Made by a program: the position numbers and the translations under genes. This document shows, piece by piece, positions 23,743 through 33,478 of a stretch of 64,000 bases of DNA. Below the pieces are notes generated by a model. The model was given only the letters and a program-made list of their open reading frames with translations, was not told the origin of the DNA and ran no database searches. This stretch comes from CAYTIB01 sp964437725 (lineage in GTDB: Bacteria; UBA8248; JACPRG01; G963555815): NCBI GenBank assembly GCA_964437725.1, contig CAYTIB010000036.1, forward strand, positions 87,564-151,563, written 5' to 3'. Each line of letters begins with the position of its first letter. Positions within the stretch are counted from its first letter, which is position 1.

Positions 23743-26052
23743 CTAGAAAGCCCGCCCGATTCCAAAATGGAATTCACTGAGCTTCTCATCAGTTCGTTTT
23801 TGGAGCTTGAAGCCCCAGTCCAATGATAAAGGTCCTACTGGGGAAAGAATTCTAAGGCCCGTACCTACACTGGCACGTAACTCGAAGGGATCGTAGGATC
23901 GAAAAGACCCTGCCCTATTATACACTTGGCCAGCATCGAAGAAAACGACCGCTCTCGCGCCCGCGACGAACGGAACCTGAAGTTCAAGGTTGAAAAGGAG
24001 AGAAGCCTCGCCGCCAAGAGGGTCCTTGTTTGAGTCTCGTGGGCCAACTCCACGGAAACTGAATCCTCGGACCGATCGCGCGCCGCCTAAGTACGCCCGC
24101 TCGAATACCGGAAGCTTCTTACCACCATAACCGCCGGCCCATGTAATTCGTCCATGAGCCATCAGGATAACCCGTCTTTTAAAGAATGGGTAGTAATGCT
24201 TGTGACTGGCGCCGAATGTGAAAAATCTGTTGTCCCCACCAAAGACTCCGCCGGTAAGACGGTTGGTCACGGTAGTCAGCCCTCCATCGGTTGCCTTGAC
24301 GCGAGAATCTCGTGTGTCGCGAGTAAGAGTACCCGTGACGCCACTTGTGGCTGAGGCCCCTTTTTGTGTTTTGACGTAGGAGTTCGCAGTGTCCTTGACG
24401 CTATGAATATCGTTCTCTTCGAACGAGTAGATGACATTAGCCATCCAGTACTCAGCTAGGTAGCGCCCGAATCCGAGGTTTCCACCGGTGCGGTCTCGCT
24501 CGTAGGTTTCAAATTCGTCATTCGCCATAAAAAGACCACTGGTTAGGGCAAAGTTGGAATCAAAAAGCCTGGGTTCCATAAAGTTAAGGCTCCCCGTGGT
24601 ATCCAAGTCTGACCGCCGTAGCCTAAAGGCGAGCATCTGCCCACGCCCAAAGAGGTTGTTTTCTTTTACCTCACCGAATATGAGAAGTCCCGAATGGTTG
24701 CTGTATCCTGTGCCACCGCTAATCGCTCCGGTTGGTTTCTCCTTAACCTCGATTTCAACATCCAAAAGATCAGGTTTACCGCCTCTTTTGGTTTCAATTT
24801 TCACGTCTTCGAAATAGCCGAGTCTCCGTATCCGACGTCGAGTTTTTTTAAGTTTATGACCATCGAATAAGGAGCCCTCTAATAGCATGACCTCGCGGCG
24901 AATAACTTTGTCGCGGGTAAAATCGTTTCCTTTGATGAAAATTCGACCGATGAAGGCTCGCCGCCCCTTTTTCGGCGTAATCCTGATGTCAGCGACCCGC
25001 TTGTCGTCATTTATGGTGGTTTGCGGGATGATGTCTGCAAAAGCGTGACCTTTTTGCGCATAGGCTTCGGTAATCTTAACTATATCTGAGTTCAGTCGAG
25101 ACCGGTTGTAAACGTCACCCTTTTTGAAGCTGATATGTTTACGTAACTCGTCGACGGTGAATACCTCATCTCCCTCTATTTGAACTTTGCCGACGCGGTA
25201 TTGCTTCCCCTCCACTACAGGTATAACAAGGGAAAGGCTGTTTTTCTTGCGGTTTTCATAAATCATGGGTTCTTTTACTTCGACCCGGATATAACCATTG
25301 TTTTGGTAAAAAACCTGGATCCGTATGAGATCAGTTTGGATCTGGTCCTCTTTGTATACGTCTCCGTCCGTAAACCAGGAGAGTAGCCATTTTTGCTCGG
25401 TTTGCATGATTTTTCGAATTGCCTTATCAGAGAATGCTAAATTCCCCCTAAAGGAGATTTCGCCTATACTTACCTTTTCCCCTTCGGTTATACGAAATTC
25501 TACATTGACCTGGTTGGCGCCGGCTTCTTCCACAATCGAATCAACCCGAGCGAAGTAATATCCCTCCTCTTGGTAGAGAGAGCGGATGGCCCCCACACTC
25601 TCTCGAACAGTTCCTTGGCTTAGGATAGATTGAGAGGTGACGGTGACCTTTTCTAAGATGTCTTCCAGATCAATTTTTTTATTCCCTGCCACACGAACCT
25701 GAGAGACAGCAGGCTTTTCTTCCACAATAAAAGTGACGCGTAATCCCCCCTCAAAGGGATCCACATCTACCTTGACGTTTCGAAAAAACCCTAGATCGTA
25801 GATTTTCTTAATATCTTTGCGTAGCTTGGAAATTGAGAAGCGGTCGCCTACGCGGGTCGCAATGTAGAAGCGAATTGTGGGTTTCTCAACCCGGCGGTTG
25901 CCGCGAATTTCAATGGACTTGATTGGAAGAGGAGGGGTTCGAGAAGCAGCCCAATCGGGCCATAAAAGAAACAGCGATACTAGCAGGACCAACCCGAGGT
26001 ACCGGATGCTCAATGGGTTGTTAGGAAATCGATTGTAAAGCCTCGGATTCAA
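23743..26052 (-). CDS. bamA: outer membrane protein assembly factor BamA
   Basis: 769-residue Omp85 protein. A hydrophobic signal peptide (LGLVLLVSLFLLWPDWAAS) is followed by five POTRA domains (about residues 45-430; starts such as IKSIEIRGNRRVEKPTI and RVGKVQIEGDEVFTVDEL) and a 16-strand barrel. GGARSVRGFSFRGVGPRD holds the conserved VRGF loop-6 motif, and the protein ends in FHFGIGRAF with the terminal aromatic beta signal. It inserts barrel proteins into the outer membrane. Start is TTG with GAAAGGA upstream. It lies after the clpC terminator, so it probably begins a separate transcript with ompH and the lpx genes. Confidence 0.95.
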   Translation of the reverse strand: MNPRLYNRFPNNPLSIRYLGLVLLVSLFLLWPDWAASRTPPLPIKSIEIRGNRRVEKPTIRFYIATRVGDRFSISKLRKDIKKIYDLGFFRNVKVDVDPFEGGLRVTFIVEEKPAVSQVRVAGNKKIDLEDILEKVTVTSQSILSQGTVRESVGAIRSLYQEEGYYFARVDSIVEEAGANQVNVEFRITEGEKVSIGEISFRGNLAFSDKAIRKIMQTEQKWLLSWFTDGDVYKEDQIQTDLIRIQVFYQNNGYIRVEVKEPMIYENRKKNSLSLVIPVVEGKQYRVGKVQIEGDEVFTVDELRKHISFKKGDVYNRSRLNSDIVKITEAYAQKGHAFADIIPQTTINDDKRVADIRITPKKGRRAFIGRIFIKGNDFTRDKVIRREVMLLEGSLFDGHKLKKTRRRIRRLGYFEDVKIETKRGGKPDLLDVEIEVKEKPTGAISGGTGYSNHSGLLIFGEVKENNLFGRGQMLAFRLRRSDLDTTGSLNFMEPRLFDSNFALTSGLFMANDEFETYERDRTGGNLGFGRYLAEYWMANVIYSFEENDIHSVKDTANSYVKTQKGASATSGVTGTLTRDTRDSRVKATDGGLTTVTNRLTGGVFGGDNRFFTFGASHKHYYPFFKRRVILMAHGRITWAGGYGGKKLPVFERAYLGGARSVRGFSFRGVGPRDSNKDPLGGEASLLFNLELQVPFVAGARAVVFFDAGQVYNRAGSFRSYDPFELRASVGTGLRILSPVGPLSLDWGFKLQKRTDEKLSEFHFGIGRAF

Positions 26053-26150
26053 AAACGGTGTGTCCTTTCGCTTTCCAGACTTTCCACGACTTAATAAGCA
26101 TGCCCATCGGCGGCATTGATTCCTGAAGACACCCTTCTATTACCGGTACG

Positions 26151-26193
26151 AAAATGCAAACCCCCCCGTCAGGAGCTTATCCTGGCGGGGGGG
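26151..26193 (-). terminator. intrinsic terminator of the clpC transcript
   Basis: The stem CCCCCCCGCCAGGA / TCCTGACGGGGGGG (14 pairs including one G-T, five-base loop) occupies 26193-26161 on the minus strand. It starts 11 bases after the clpC stop and is followed by TTTGCATTTT. The plus-strand flank is not T-rich, so it acts leftward. Confidence 0.85.
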
Positions 26194-26203
26194 TGATGGA
26201 ATC

Positions 26204-28660
26204 CTATGCTTGGGCTTCCTGTAAATCGTTGATGACCAGTTCTTTCTCTTCGAAGACGAACGTGTCGTTTTCCAAAGTCACCCGTATATGGCCGGCCTCA
26301 GTGAAACGTCCTCGCAAAACCTCCTCAGACAACGGATCCTCTATGTAGGTTTGAATGGTTCGCTTTAGTTCCCGCGCACCAAACTTTGGGTCGTAACCGA
26401 GGTTGGATAACTTTTCCTTCGCATCATTTCCGAGCTCGATGGTGAGTCCTCGTTCAATCAACTGTTTGTTCAACCGGTCCACCATGAGATCTACAATTTC
26501 CAGGATATGATCGCGCGAAAGTGGGTGGAAGATAACTTCAGAATCCAAACGATTTAAAAATTCTGGATTGAAGGTGCGACGCGTTTCGGTGCGCATTACA
26601 CCTTTGAAACGCTCAGTTCTTGCTTCAGAGTCCCCCTCTTCCTCCTTATGGAAGCCCATGGAAGTTGCACGTTCAATATCTCGACTACTTAGGTTAGAGG
26701 TCATTACCAAGACTACATTTCGGAAGTCAACATGACGCCCAAAACTATCGGTAAGTTGACCTTCGTCCATTACCTGTAGCATCAAATGGAAGACGTCTGG
26801 ATGAGCCTTTTCGATCTCATCTAAGAGGACAACTGCGTAGGGTTGACGTCTCACCCGTTCAGTTAATTGACCCCCTTCCTCGTATCCAACATACCCGGGA
26901 GGTGCACCAGTAAGGCGGGAGACATTAAATCTTTCCATATACTCAGACATATCTACACGGATTAAAGCCTGCTCGTCACCGAAAAGGAACTCAGCCAGAG
27001 CGCGGCAAAGCTCCGTTTTTCCCACCCCGGTGGGTCCAAGGAGAAGGAACGACCCGATAGGACGATTAGGTGATTTCAGGCCGGCCCGCGAGCGCCGTGT
27101 GGCCTTGGTGATCACTGAAATAGCCTCATCTTGGCCGACAATGCGCTTGTGCAGTTCGTCCTCCATGTGAAGCAATCTTTCGCTTTCTCCCTCTTCGATT
27201 TTAGTAAGAGGTATCCCTGTCATTCTGGAGACGACAAAGGACACATCCTCATCTGTGACTACCGTTTCGTCATCTCGTTGCGATTCTTCCCAGGCTTGCT
27301 TTTGGTCATTGAGTTGCTGGCGAATTTCTTCCTCCTGGTCGCGGAGATTGACAGCATCTTCAAAATTTTGCTCTTCAATGTGGGCACGTTTTTCCCGAAC
27401 CACCTCTTCTACACGACGTTGAAGGTCCCGGACGTCTTGGGGGTAAGTAACTTTTGCGAGACGAACTCGAGAACCGGCCTCGTCCAATACGTCTATGGCT
27501 TTGTCTGGTAAATAGCGGTCGGAAATATACCGATTCGACAATCGGACGGATTCAACAATGGCTTGTTCGGTGAACTTTGCCCGGTGGTGGTGTTCGTACT
27601 TGTGCTTGAGGCCCTGAAGAATCAGGATGGTTTCGTCCACTGTTGGTGGGTTCACCATGATAGGCTGAAAACGCCTTTCTAGGGCCCCGTTTTTCTCAAT
27701 ATGCTTTCGGTATTCGTCAAGCGTAGTTGCGCCTATACACTGAAGCTCGCCGCGGGATAGGGCAGGCTTGAGCATATTCGAGGCGTCGATGGACCCCTCG
27801 GCTGCTCCGGCCCCTACGAGTGTATGTAGTTCGTCGATGAAGATGATTACATTTTCCGATTGTGTAATCTCCTTCATGATGGCCTTCAGCCGAGCTTCAA
27901 ATTGTCCTCGATACTTTGTCCCAGCAACTAGGGCACCCAGGTCAAGGGCGACCACTCGCTTTTCATAAAGTACTTGGGGGACTTCGCGTGCGACGATGAG
28001 TTGTGCTAGTCCTTCGACAATTGCTGTTTTACCTACACCAGGCTCTCCGATTAGGACCGGGTTGTTCTTAGTCCTTCGGCTTAGAATCTGGATGACCCTA
28101 TCAATTTCGTCATCACGGCCGATAACCGGATCCAGTTTGTCTTCGACAGCAAGATCCGTTAGATCACGCCCAAACTCATCTAGCGACGGTGTTTTACTCT
28201 TTTCCTTGGTACGGCGTGATGTCGGCTCGCGCAATAGGTTTAGGGTTTGTTCCCGTGTTTGCTGAAGTTTGATTCCGAGGCCGTCGAGAATCTTGGCAGC
28301 TAAACCGTCTTTTTCCCGAATGAGTCCCAGAAGGAGGTGCTCGGTCCCAATGTAATTATGGCCCATCAACCTTGCCTCTTCTACGGCATATTCGAGAACT
28401 TTCTTGGCTTTTGGGGTAAAGGGAATGTCACCTTCCACGGCACTGGTCAGACTCTTCGGAAGATTACGCTCTACTTCTGCACGGATCTTCTTGTTGTCCT
28501 GATCGACTTTTTGGAGGACCGCAATTGCTATACCTCCCCCATCTTTCAAAATTCCTAAAAGAATGTGTTCCGTTCCAAGGTATTCATGGCGGTAGCGTTC
28601 GGCCTCCTCGCGAGCGAGGATAATGACCTTTCGCGCGCGTTCTGTAAACCGCTTAAACAT
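26204..28660 (-). CDS. clpC: ATP-dependent Clp protease ATPase subunit ClpC
   Basis: 818-residue HSP100 unfoldase. Two Clp_N repeats fill the first ~145 residues (FTERARKVIILAREEAERYR). AAA1 has GEPGVGKTAIVEGLA. A UVR-type motif (EEQNFEDAVNLRDQEEEI) lies in the middle segment, which separates ClpC from ClpB and ClpA. AAA2 has GPTGVGKTELCRALAEFLFG and GAPPGYVGYEEGGQLTE, the latter near the pore loop. It unfolds substrates for ClpP in the cytoplasm. The usual Gram-positive partners ctsR and mcsA/mcsB are absent here. It follows lolD by 15 bases and ends with a strong terminator. Confidence 0.93.
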   Translation of the reverse strand: MFKRFTERARKVIILAREEAERYRHEYLGTEHILLGILKDGGGIAIAVLQKVDQDNKKIRAEVERNLPKSLTSAVEGDIPFTPKAKKVLEYAVEEARLMGHNYIGTEHLLLGLIREKDGLAAKILDGLGIKLQQTREQTLNLLREPTSRRTKEKSKTPSLDEFGRDLTDLAVEDKLDPVIGRDDEIDRVIQILSRRTKNNPVLIGEPGVGKTAIVEGLAQLIVAREVPQVLYEKRVVALDLGALVAGTKYRGQFEARLKAIMKEITQSENVIIFIDELHTLVGAGAAEGSIDASNMLKPALSRGELQCIGATTLDEYRKHIEKNGALERRFQPIMVNPPTVDETILILQGLKHKYEHHHRAKFTEQAIVESVRLSNRYISDRYLPDKAIDVLDEAGSRVRLAKVTYPQDVRDLQRRVEEVVREKRAHIEEQNFEDAVNLRDQEEEIRQQLNDQKQAWEESQRDDETVVTDEDVSFVVSRMTGIPLTKIEEGESERLLHMEDELHKRIVGQDEAISVITKATRRSRAGLKSPNRPIGSFLLLGPTGVGKTELCRALAEFLFGDEQALIRVDMSEYMERFNVSRLTGAPPGYVGYEEGGQLTERVRRQPYAVVLLDEIEKAHPDVFHLMLQVMDEGQLTDSFGRHVDFRNVVLVMTSNLSSRDIERATSMGFHKEEEGDSEARTERFKGVMRTETRRTFNPEFLNRLDSEVIFHPLSRDHILEIVDLMVDRLNKQLIERGLTIELGNDAKEKLSNLGYDPKFGARELKRTIQTYIEDPLSEEVLRGRFTEAGHIRVTLENDTFVFEEKELVINDLQEAQA

Positions 28661-28675
28661 AAGTTAGACCCCCGC

Positions 28676-29386
28676 TCAGATTACGTGCGTTTCTAATCTT
28701 CCTTCGGAGATGCGCACCACGCGTTCCATTTGGCGCGCCAAACGGTCGTTATGGGTTGCTACCAAAAAACTTGCTCCCAATTCTTGGTTAATCTTAACCA
28801 GGAGTTCATGAATCTCTTCGCCCGTGCGTTCATCCAAGTTCCCCGTAGGCTCGTCCGCCAGTATCACGTCCGGTTTGTTTATCAGGGCTCGCGCGACTGC
28901 AACCCGCTGTTGTTCCCCACCTGAAAGCTTACCTGGCTTGTGGTGTAATCTGTTGCTGAGCCCTACCTTCTGCAACAAATCCGTTGCTCGACCTTGAGAC
29001 TTCGATTTTACGTCTCCACCTATGAGGGCAGGCATCATCACGTTTTCAAGTGCAGTGAATTCAGCAAGTAGGTGATGAAATTGGAAGACAAAACCGACAG
29101 TCCGATTCCGCAACCTCGCCAATGATGCTCTGTTCAATGCATAGATGTCACTTCCGCCGCATACAACACGACCCCCGGTTGGCCGGTCAAGCCCACCAAG
29201 GATTTGTAGGAGGGTACTCTTTCCGACCCCCGAAGCTCCCATGACTCCAACCATTTCACCTTTCTGAAGCCTCAGGTCAACGCCGCGCAGGACAGATACA
29301 ACTCCATGACTGCCATGGAAGTCCTTCCGCAACCCCTCTGTTTGCAGTACAGGCAGTGTTTCGCTCCCTTTAGTTACCTCATTCAT
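28676..29386 (-). CDS. lolD: lipoprotein-releasing ABC transporter ATPase LolD
   Basis: About 236 residues. Walker A GASGVGKSTLLQILGGLD, Q-loop at VFQFHHLL, signature KLSGGEQQRVAVARAL and Walker B VILADEPTGNLD match the LolD/MacB group. The HHLLAEFTALENVMMPALI segment is the LolD-specific contact with LolC/E. It powers release of outer-membrane lipoproteins from the inner membrane to LolA. I use the ATG at 29386, which overlaps the lolC stop by eight bases, since the 25 extra residues upstream are a shadow of lolC. lolA and lolB are not in the window. Confidence 0.92.
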   Translation of the reverse strand: MNEVTKGSETLPVLQTEGLRKDFHGSHGVVSVLRGVDLRLQKGEMVGVMGASGVGKSTLLQILGGLDRPTGGRVVCGGSDIYALNRASLARLRNRTVGFVFQFHHLLAEFTALENVMMPALIGGDVKSKSQGRATDLLQKVGLSNRLHHKPGKLSGGEQQRVAVARALINKPDVILADEPTGNLDERTGEEIHELLVKINQELGASFLVATHNDRLARQMERVVRISEGRLETHVI

Positions 29387-30644
29387 ACCGCAGGGCCTCA
29401 GCGGGGTCAACCCGTGATGCCTTCCAAGCGGGATATAGGGTTGCCAAAGAACACAGAGCAAACGCGACTCCCACGATCAGGGCCACATCTCCACTTCGCA
29501 CGTCAACAGGGAGTCGATCAATAAGATAGACGCTACCCTGGAAAATTTCAAGGCCAAACCATCTTTCCAACAACTCTGCAATATCCGGTAATCTTAATGC
29601 GAGCAAAATTCCCCCGACCATTCCTAGAAGAGTGCCTACTGCACCGACGGCTATACCCTCCATCATAAATATCTTGAGAATGCTAATATTTGTGGCTCCC
29701 ATGGATTTCAGGATTGCGATGTCTCGCCCTTTTTCCTTAACCACCATGACCAAGGTGGCTATGATGCTAAATGTGGCGACCAGAGTAATGAGTAGCAAGA
29801 TAATAAACATGACAATTTTTTCTGTCCGAAGTGCTGCAAAAAGATTGGCGTGCATTTGCATCCAATCTTGTGTCCAGAACGGAAACCCTAGCTTTTCTTG
29901 AATCTTATCTGATATCTTGCGAGCCTCATAAAGTTGAGTAACACGGACCTCAATGGCCGAAGCAGCATCGCCCAGCTCGAAAAATTTTTGAGCCTGGCGA
30001 ATTGAAATCAACGCCAAGTTATTGTCGTAAACGTAATACCCAGAATCGAAGATCCCGACTACGCGGAATTTTCGAGCTTTAGGAATCAATCCCGCAGCAG
30101 TAATCCGGCCCATAGGCGAAACCACGACCACCTTGCTACCCAACTTGACACCCAGAAACCTAGCGAGACGGTGTCCGAGGATGATAGTTGCCTGTTGAGT
30201 CTGATTGGGACCTTGGAAAGTTTTGTTCAAATCTCTTAGATGGCCCTGGGTCAAACGAAGTGAGAGGTCGGTCACTTTTGGTTCTAAGGAAGGATCTACG
30301 CCCCTCAGAACGATACCCGTTACACCGTCTTTTGAACGTAAAAGAATTGGATTTACCACATAGGGGGCCGCGAAGCTTATCCCCTTTATCGCCTTCACTT
30401 TGGAAACGACACTTTGGTAATTACGAATTGGGCCTTGAAAACTGTGAATCAGGATATGTGCCTGCCCACTTAAGATTTTTTTCTGAAGGGACTGGTGAAA
30501 TCCGGTCATGACTCCAACCACACAAATCAGTGTGGCGACGCCAAGCATGACGCCCATCGCAGAAATCCAAGTTCCTACCGAGATCAGATGGCCTGTGCGC
30601 TTTGATCGGAGGTAACGAAGGCCGACCCAGAGCTCATACCCCAA
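29379..30644 (-). CDS. lolC: lipoprotein-releasing system permease LolC/LolE
   Basis: FtsX-superfamily permease of about 421 residues. The start YELWVGLRYLRSKRTGHLIS and the end WKASRVDPAEALRYE match LolC/LolE; the final PAEALRYE is the family ending. It has one N-terminal helix, a ~230-residue periplasmic domain and three C-terminal helices (VMFIILLLITLVATFSIIA begins the second helix). A single lolC-lolD pair with no lolE suggests a homodimeric LolFD-type complex. I prefer TTG 30644, which has GGGGAG seven bases upstream; GTG at 30671 is the longer alternative and overlaps lysS more. Confidence 0.9.
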   Translation of the reverse strand: MGYELWVGLRYLRSKRTGHLISVGTWISAMGVMLGVATLICVVGVMTGFHQSLQKKILSGQAHILIHSFQGPIRNYQSVVSKVKAIKGISFAAPYVVNPILLRSKDGVTGIVLRGVDPSLEPKVTDLSLRLTQGHLRDLNKTFQGPNQTQQATIILGHRLARFLGVKLGSKVVVVSPMGRITAAGLIPKARKFRVVGIFDSGYYVYDNNLALISIRQAQKFFELGDAASAIEVRVTQLYEARKISDKIQEKLGFPFWTQDWMQMHANLFAALRTEKIVMFIILLLITLVATFSIIATLVMVVKEKGRDIAILKSMGATNISILKIFMMEGIAVGAVGTLLGMVGGILLALRLPDIAELLERWFGLEIFQGSVYLIDRLPVDVRSGDVALIVGVAFALCSLATLYPAWKASRVDPAEALRYE

Positions 30645-32181
30645 GGGGGTTCTCCCCGCTTTTGGATTCACTAGCCTGCGGGCCTGCCGCAGGTTCCTCG
30701 TTGAAAATCTCCTTGCGCAGCTGCGGAAAGAAGATTACATCTCGGATGGATTGCTGTTGGGTCAACAGCATAACAAGTCGGTCAATGCCAATTCCACACC
30801 CGGACGTAGGAGGCATGCCATATTCAAGTGCACGCAGGTAATCGTGATCCATCATTTGAGCCTCTTCATCTCCCATCTCGCGTTGACGAACCTGGTCTTC
30901 GAAGAGTTCTCGCTGAATGTCAGGATCGTTGAGTTCAGAATATGCATTGCCGATTTCCCGCCCTCCAATGAAAAGCTCAAAACGTTCGGCGATCTCCGGA
31001 TTGTCTTCTCGCTGTTTAGCCAAGGGAGAGACGTCTCGTGGGTAATCGAAAAGGAAAGTTGGTTGGACCAATTTTGGTTCCACTGCAAATTCGAGTATCT
31101 TGTTGAGGACCTTGCCGTACCCATGGTGGTGTGAGACGTCGATCCCATTTTTTTCTGCCCAAAAGCGAGACGAGGCCTCATCTACTAAGTCAGTGTCCGC
31201 CATGCCTACTCCTTGAAGAGCTTCTCTAAGTGACAGGCGTTGCCAAGGCGGCGACAAATCAATTTCCTGACTGTCCCAATCGACTTTGCGTGTTCCCAAA
31301 ACTTCATCCACAACAGCAACGAGTACTGTCTCCACTAGCTCCATCATGTCGGAATAATCTGCGTAAGCCATGTAAAATTCGAGCATGGTAAACTCAGGGT
31401 TGTGCTCGGTTGAGATCCCCTCATTACGAAAATTGCGGTTAACTTCGAACACTCGATCGATTCCGCCCACCACTAAGCGTTTGAGGTAAAGTTCCGGTGC
31501 TACCCGAAGGTAGAGAGTCATGTCTAATGCGTTGTGTTGGGTAACAAAGGGCCGTGCCGTTGCACCCCCCACGATGGGTTGCATCATCGGTGTCTCCACT
31601 TCGACAAAACCTCTGTGGGTGAGCTGACTGCGAAGGCTTTGAATAATCAGTGATCGTGAACGGAAGACCTCTCGAACCTCAGGGTTCATCAGTAGATCAA
31701 CATATCGTTGTCGATACCGAGTTTCTACATCTTTGAGCCCATGCCATTTTTCAGGTAGTGGTCGCAGGGACTTCGTGAGCAGTGATACCTCGTCGGCGGC
31801 TATAGAGAGTTCACCACGACGGGTCTTAGTGATAAAGCCACGGATACCAATGAAATCCCCTATATCAAGTGATTGCAAGAATGTGTATGTTGCCTCCCCG
31901 AGTCGTTTTTTGTCGGCCAATACCTGAATTTTCCCCGTTCCGTCGCGAATATCACAGAAGGTTAGTTTACCTTGTCCCCTTTTTGCCATCAGGCGTCCGC
32001 CCAGCGTTTGTTTCTGGGGTTCGGATTCCAGTTTTTCTCGATCTAGACTCCCGAGTGTTTCAATCACTTCCGCGATCTGAGCCGTAATGGGGAAGCGGTT
32101 GACGAACGGGTTGATTCCCTCGTGGCGTAGTTGTTCGATTTTTTGGCGCCGCTGTGTCCGAAGAGGATGAGCTTCATCCAT
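30634..32181 (-). CDS. lysS: lysyl-tRNA synthetase, class II
   Basis: About 515 residues. The N-terminal OB-fold anticodon domain (LGGRLMAKRGQGKLTFCDIR) is followed by the class II catalytic core. Motif 2 is FRNEGISTEHNPEFTMLEFY and motif 3 is GCGIGIDRLVMLL. It charges tRNA-Lys. The ATG at 32181 is preceded by AAGGG at eight bases; the longer frame to 32232 adds a basic extension with no ribosome site. Its 3' end overlaps lolC. It follows prfB after a 132-base gap, so a translation gene pair leads into the Lol genes. Confidence 0.93.
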   Translation of the reverse strand: MDEAHPLRTQRRQKIEQLRHEGINPFVNRFPITAQIAEVIETLGSLDREKLESEPQKQTLGGRLMAKRGQGKLTFCDIRDGTGKIQVLADKKRLGEATYTFLQSLDIGDFIGIRGFITKTRRGELSIAADEVSLLTKSLRPLPEKWHGLKDVETRYRQRYVDLLMNPEVREVFRSRSLIIQSLRSQLTHRGFVEVETPMMQPIVGGATARPFVTQHNALDMTLYLRVAPELYLKRLVVGGIDRVFEVNRNFRNEGISTEHNPEFTMLEFYMAYADYSDMMELVETVLVAVVDEVLGTRKVDWDSQEIDLSPPWQRLSLREALQGVGMADTDLVDEASSRFWAEKNGIDVSHHHGYGKVLNKILEFAVEPKLVQPTFLFDYPRDVSPLAKQREDNPEIAERFELFIGGREIGNAYSELNDPDIQRELFEDQVRQREMGDEEAQMMDHDYLRALEYGMPPTSGCGIGIDRLVMLLTQQQSIRDVIFFPQLRKEIFNEEPAAGPQASESKSGENPLGV

Positions 32182-32313
32182 GATTTGAACCCTTTTTAAG
32201 ACTAGTCGTGATAAACGAAGAAAACGGACCATGGTGGGTAATTAAACCCGTCGTCCACTTCGCAGTTGATAGTAGGTATTTGGTCAAAACTAGAGCGGAC
32301 CACAATCAATTCA

Positions 32314-33421
32314 TTAGTCACTTTCCTGAGATTCCATTAAAAAGGCCTCCATGAATTTGTCCAAATCCCCATCCAAAACACCTTCGACGTTCCCTATCTC
32401 AATATTGGTTCTGTGGTCTTTGACCATTTGATAGGGGTGGAGGACGTAGGAACGGATTTGGCTGCCGAAAGCAATTTGTTTTTTTCCACTATTGATTGCT
32501 TCGAACTCTTCTTCTTTCTTCTGACGTTCTAGGTCAAACAGCCTGGCGCGAAGAACCTTCATGGCCATTGATTTGTTCTTGTGTTGCGATCGTTCGTTTT
32601 GACAGGAGACAACGATCCCGGAAGGGAGGTGCGTGATTCGAACAGCCGAATCCGTGACGTTGACGTGCTGACCGCCCGCACCGCTACTTCGAAAGGTGTC
32701 GATCTTTAGGTCGGTTTCGTTGATATCGATTTTGATATCGTCTGAGACTTCTGGGTAGACGAACACTGAAGCGAAAGAGGTGTGCCTCCGTTTAGATGCA
32801 TCGAAAGGTGAAATACGGACTAGACGGTGAACACCGATCTCAGATCGTAGGTAACCGTAGGCAAACGGACCGTTGACCTCGAAAGTTGCGCTCTTGATAC
32901 CCGCCTCCTCGGCAGTTAGCAAATCGATTGTTTCGGTCTTGCAATTCTGACGCTCGGCCCATCGGAGGTACATTCGCATAAGCATTTGCGCCCAGTCTTG
33001 GGATTCGGTTCCACCCGCACCTGCATTAATATGAACAATGGCATTGCCTTCATCATGTTCCCCGCTCAACATTAGGCGAAACTCGATTTTCACGAGATCT
33101 TGAGAAAGGTTTTTCACGTCTTTCTCAATTTCGGCTATCTCTCTCGATACGCCTTCCTCCTCGGCCAAGAGTTCCATCAATTCTCGTGCGTCCGCTAATC
33201 GTTGGCTGAGAGACTTCCACTCATCGACGACATTGGCCAGCGTGGCACGAAGTTGGAGGGTGCTTTGGGCAGAGTCTGGATCATCCCAAAAACCCTCTTG
33301 GCTGATTTTTTTGTCTAGCTGTTCGAGCTCTTGTTCCTTAGAGGTCAGGTCAAAGACGACCTCGAACAGTTTCCAGGCGGTTGGTAATGCTTTTGAGTTG
33401 GTTATTAATCTCGGAATTCAT
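32314..33421 (-). CDS. prfB: peptide chain release factor 2, expressed by programmed +1 frameshift
   Basis: The product is 368 residues in two frames. ATG 33421 (GGAGG eight bases upstream) opens 23 codons ending CTT TGA. A +1 shift at CTT (33355-33353) continues into the main frame with DLTSKEQELEQLDKK. The main frame carries the GGQ motif (SSGAGGQHVNVTDSAVRI) for peptide release and the RF2 anticodon-like region in domain 2 (SPFDASKRRHTSFAS). It ends translation at UGA and UAA. Length after the shift matches RF2 (~365). It lies between lnt and lysS. The shorter single-frame start at 33180 would lose domain 1 and is rejected. Confidence 0.94.
33349..33363 (-). promoter_or_regulatory. prfB autoregulatory +1 frameshift site
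   Basis: The coding strand reads GAGGT CGT CTT TGA C. A Shine-Dalgarno-like GAGGT sits three bases before the CTT slip codon, which is followed by the poorly read UGA-C stop. This is the arrangement known from E. coli prfB, in which low RF2 raises frameshifting. Confidence 0.93.
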
Positions 33422-33478
33422 GCTTAATCCTCCAAGTACAAGTGACCTTCTCTGTCTAAGTGATTTCGTTTGGAGATC

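Noticed and set aside
27131..27511. 126-codon plus-strand frame opposite clpC
   Set aside because: It lies wholly inside the conserved ClpC coding region and has no ribosome site or family likeness.
33180..33180. Single-frame prfB start at 33180
   Set aside because: It would delete domain 1 of RF2; the upstream ATG with programmed frameshift explains the full protein.
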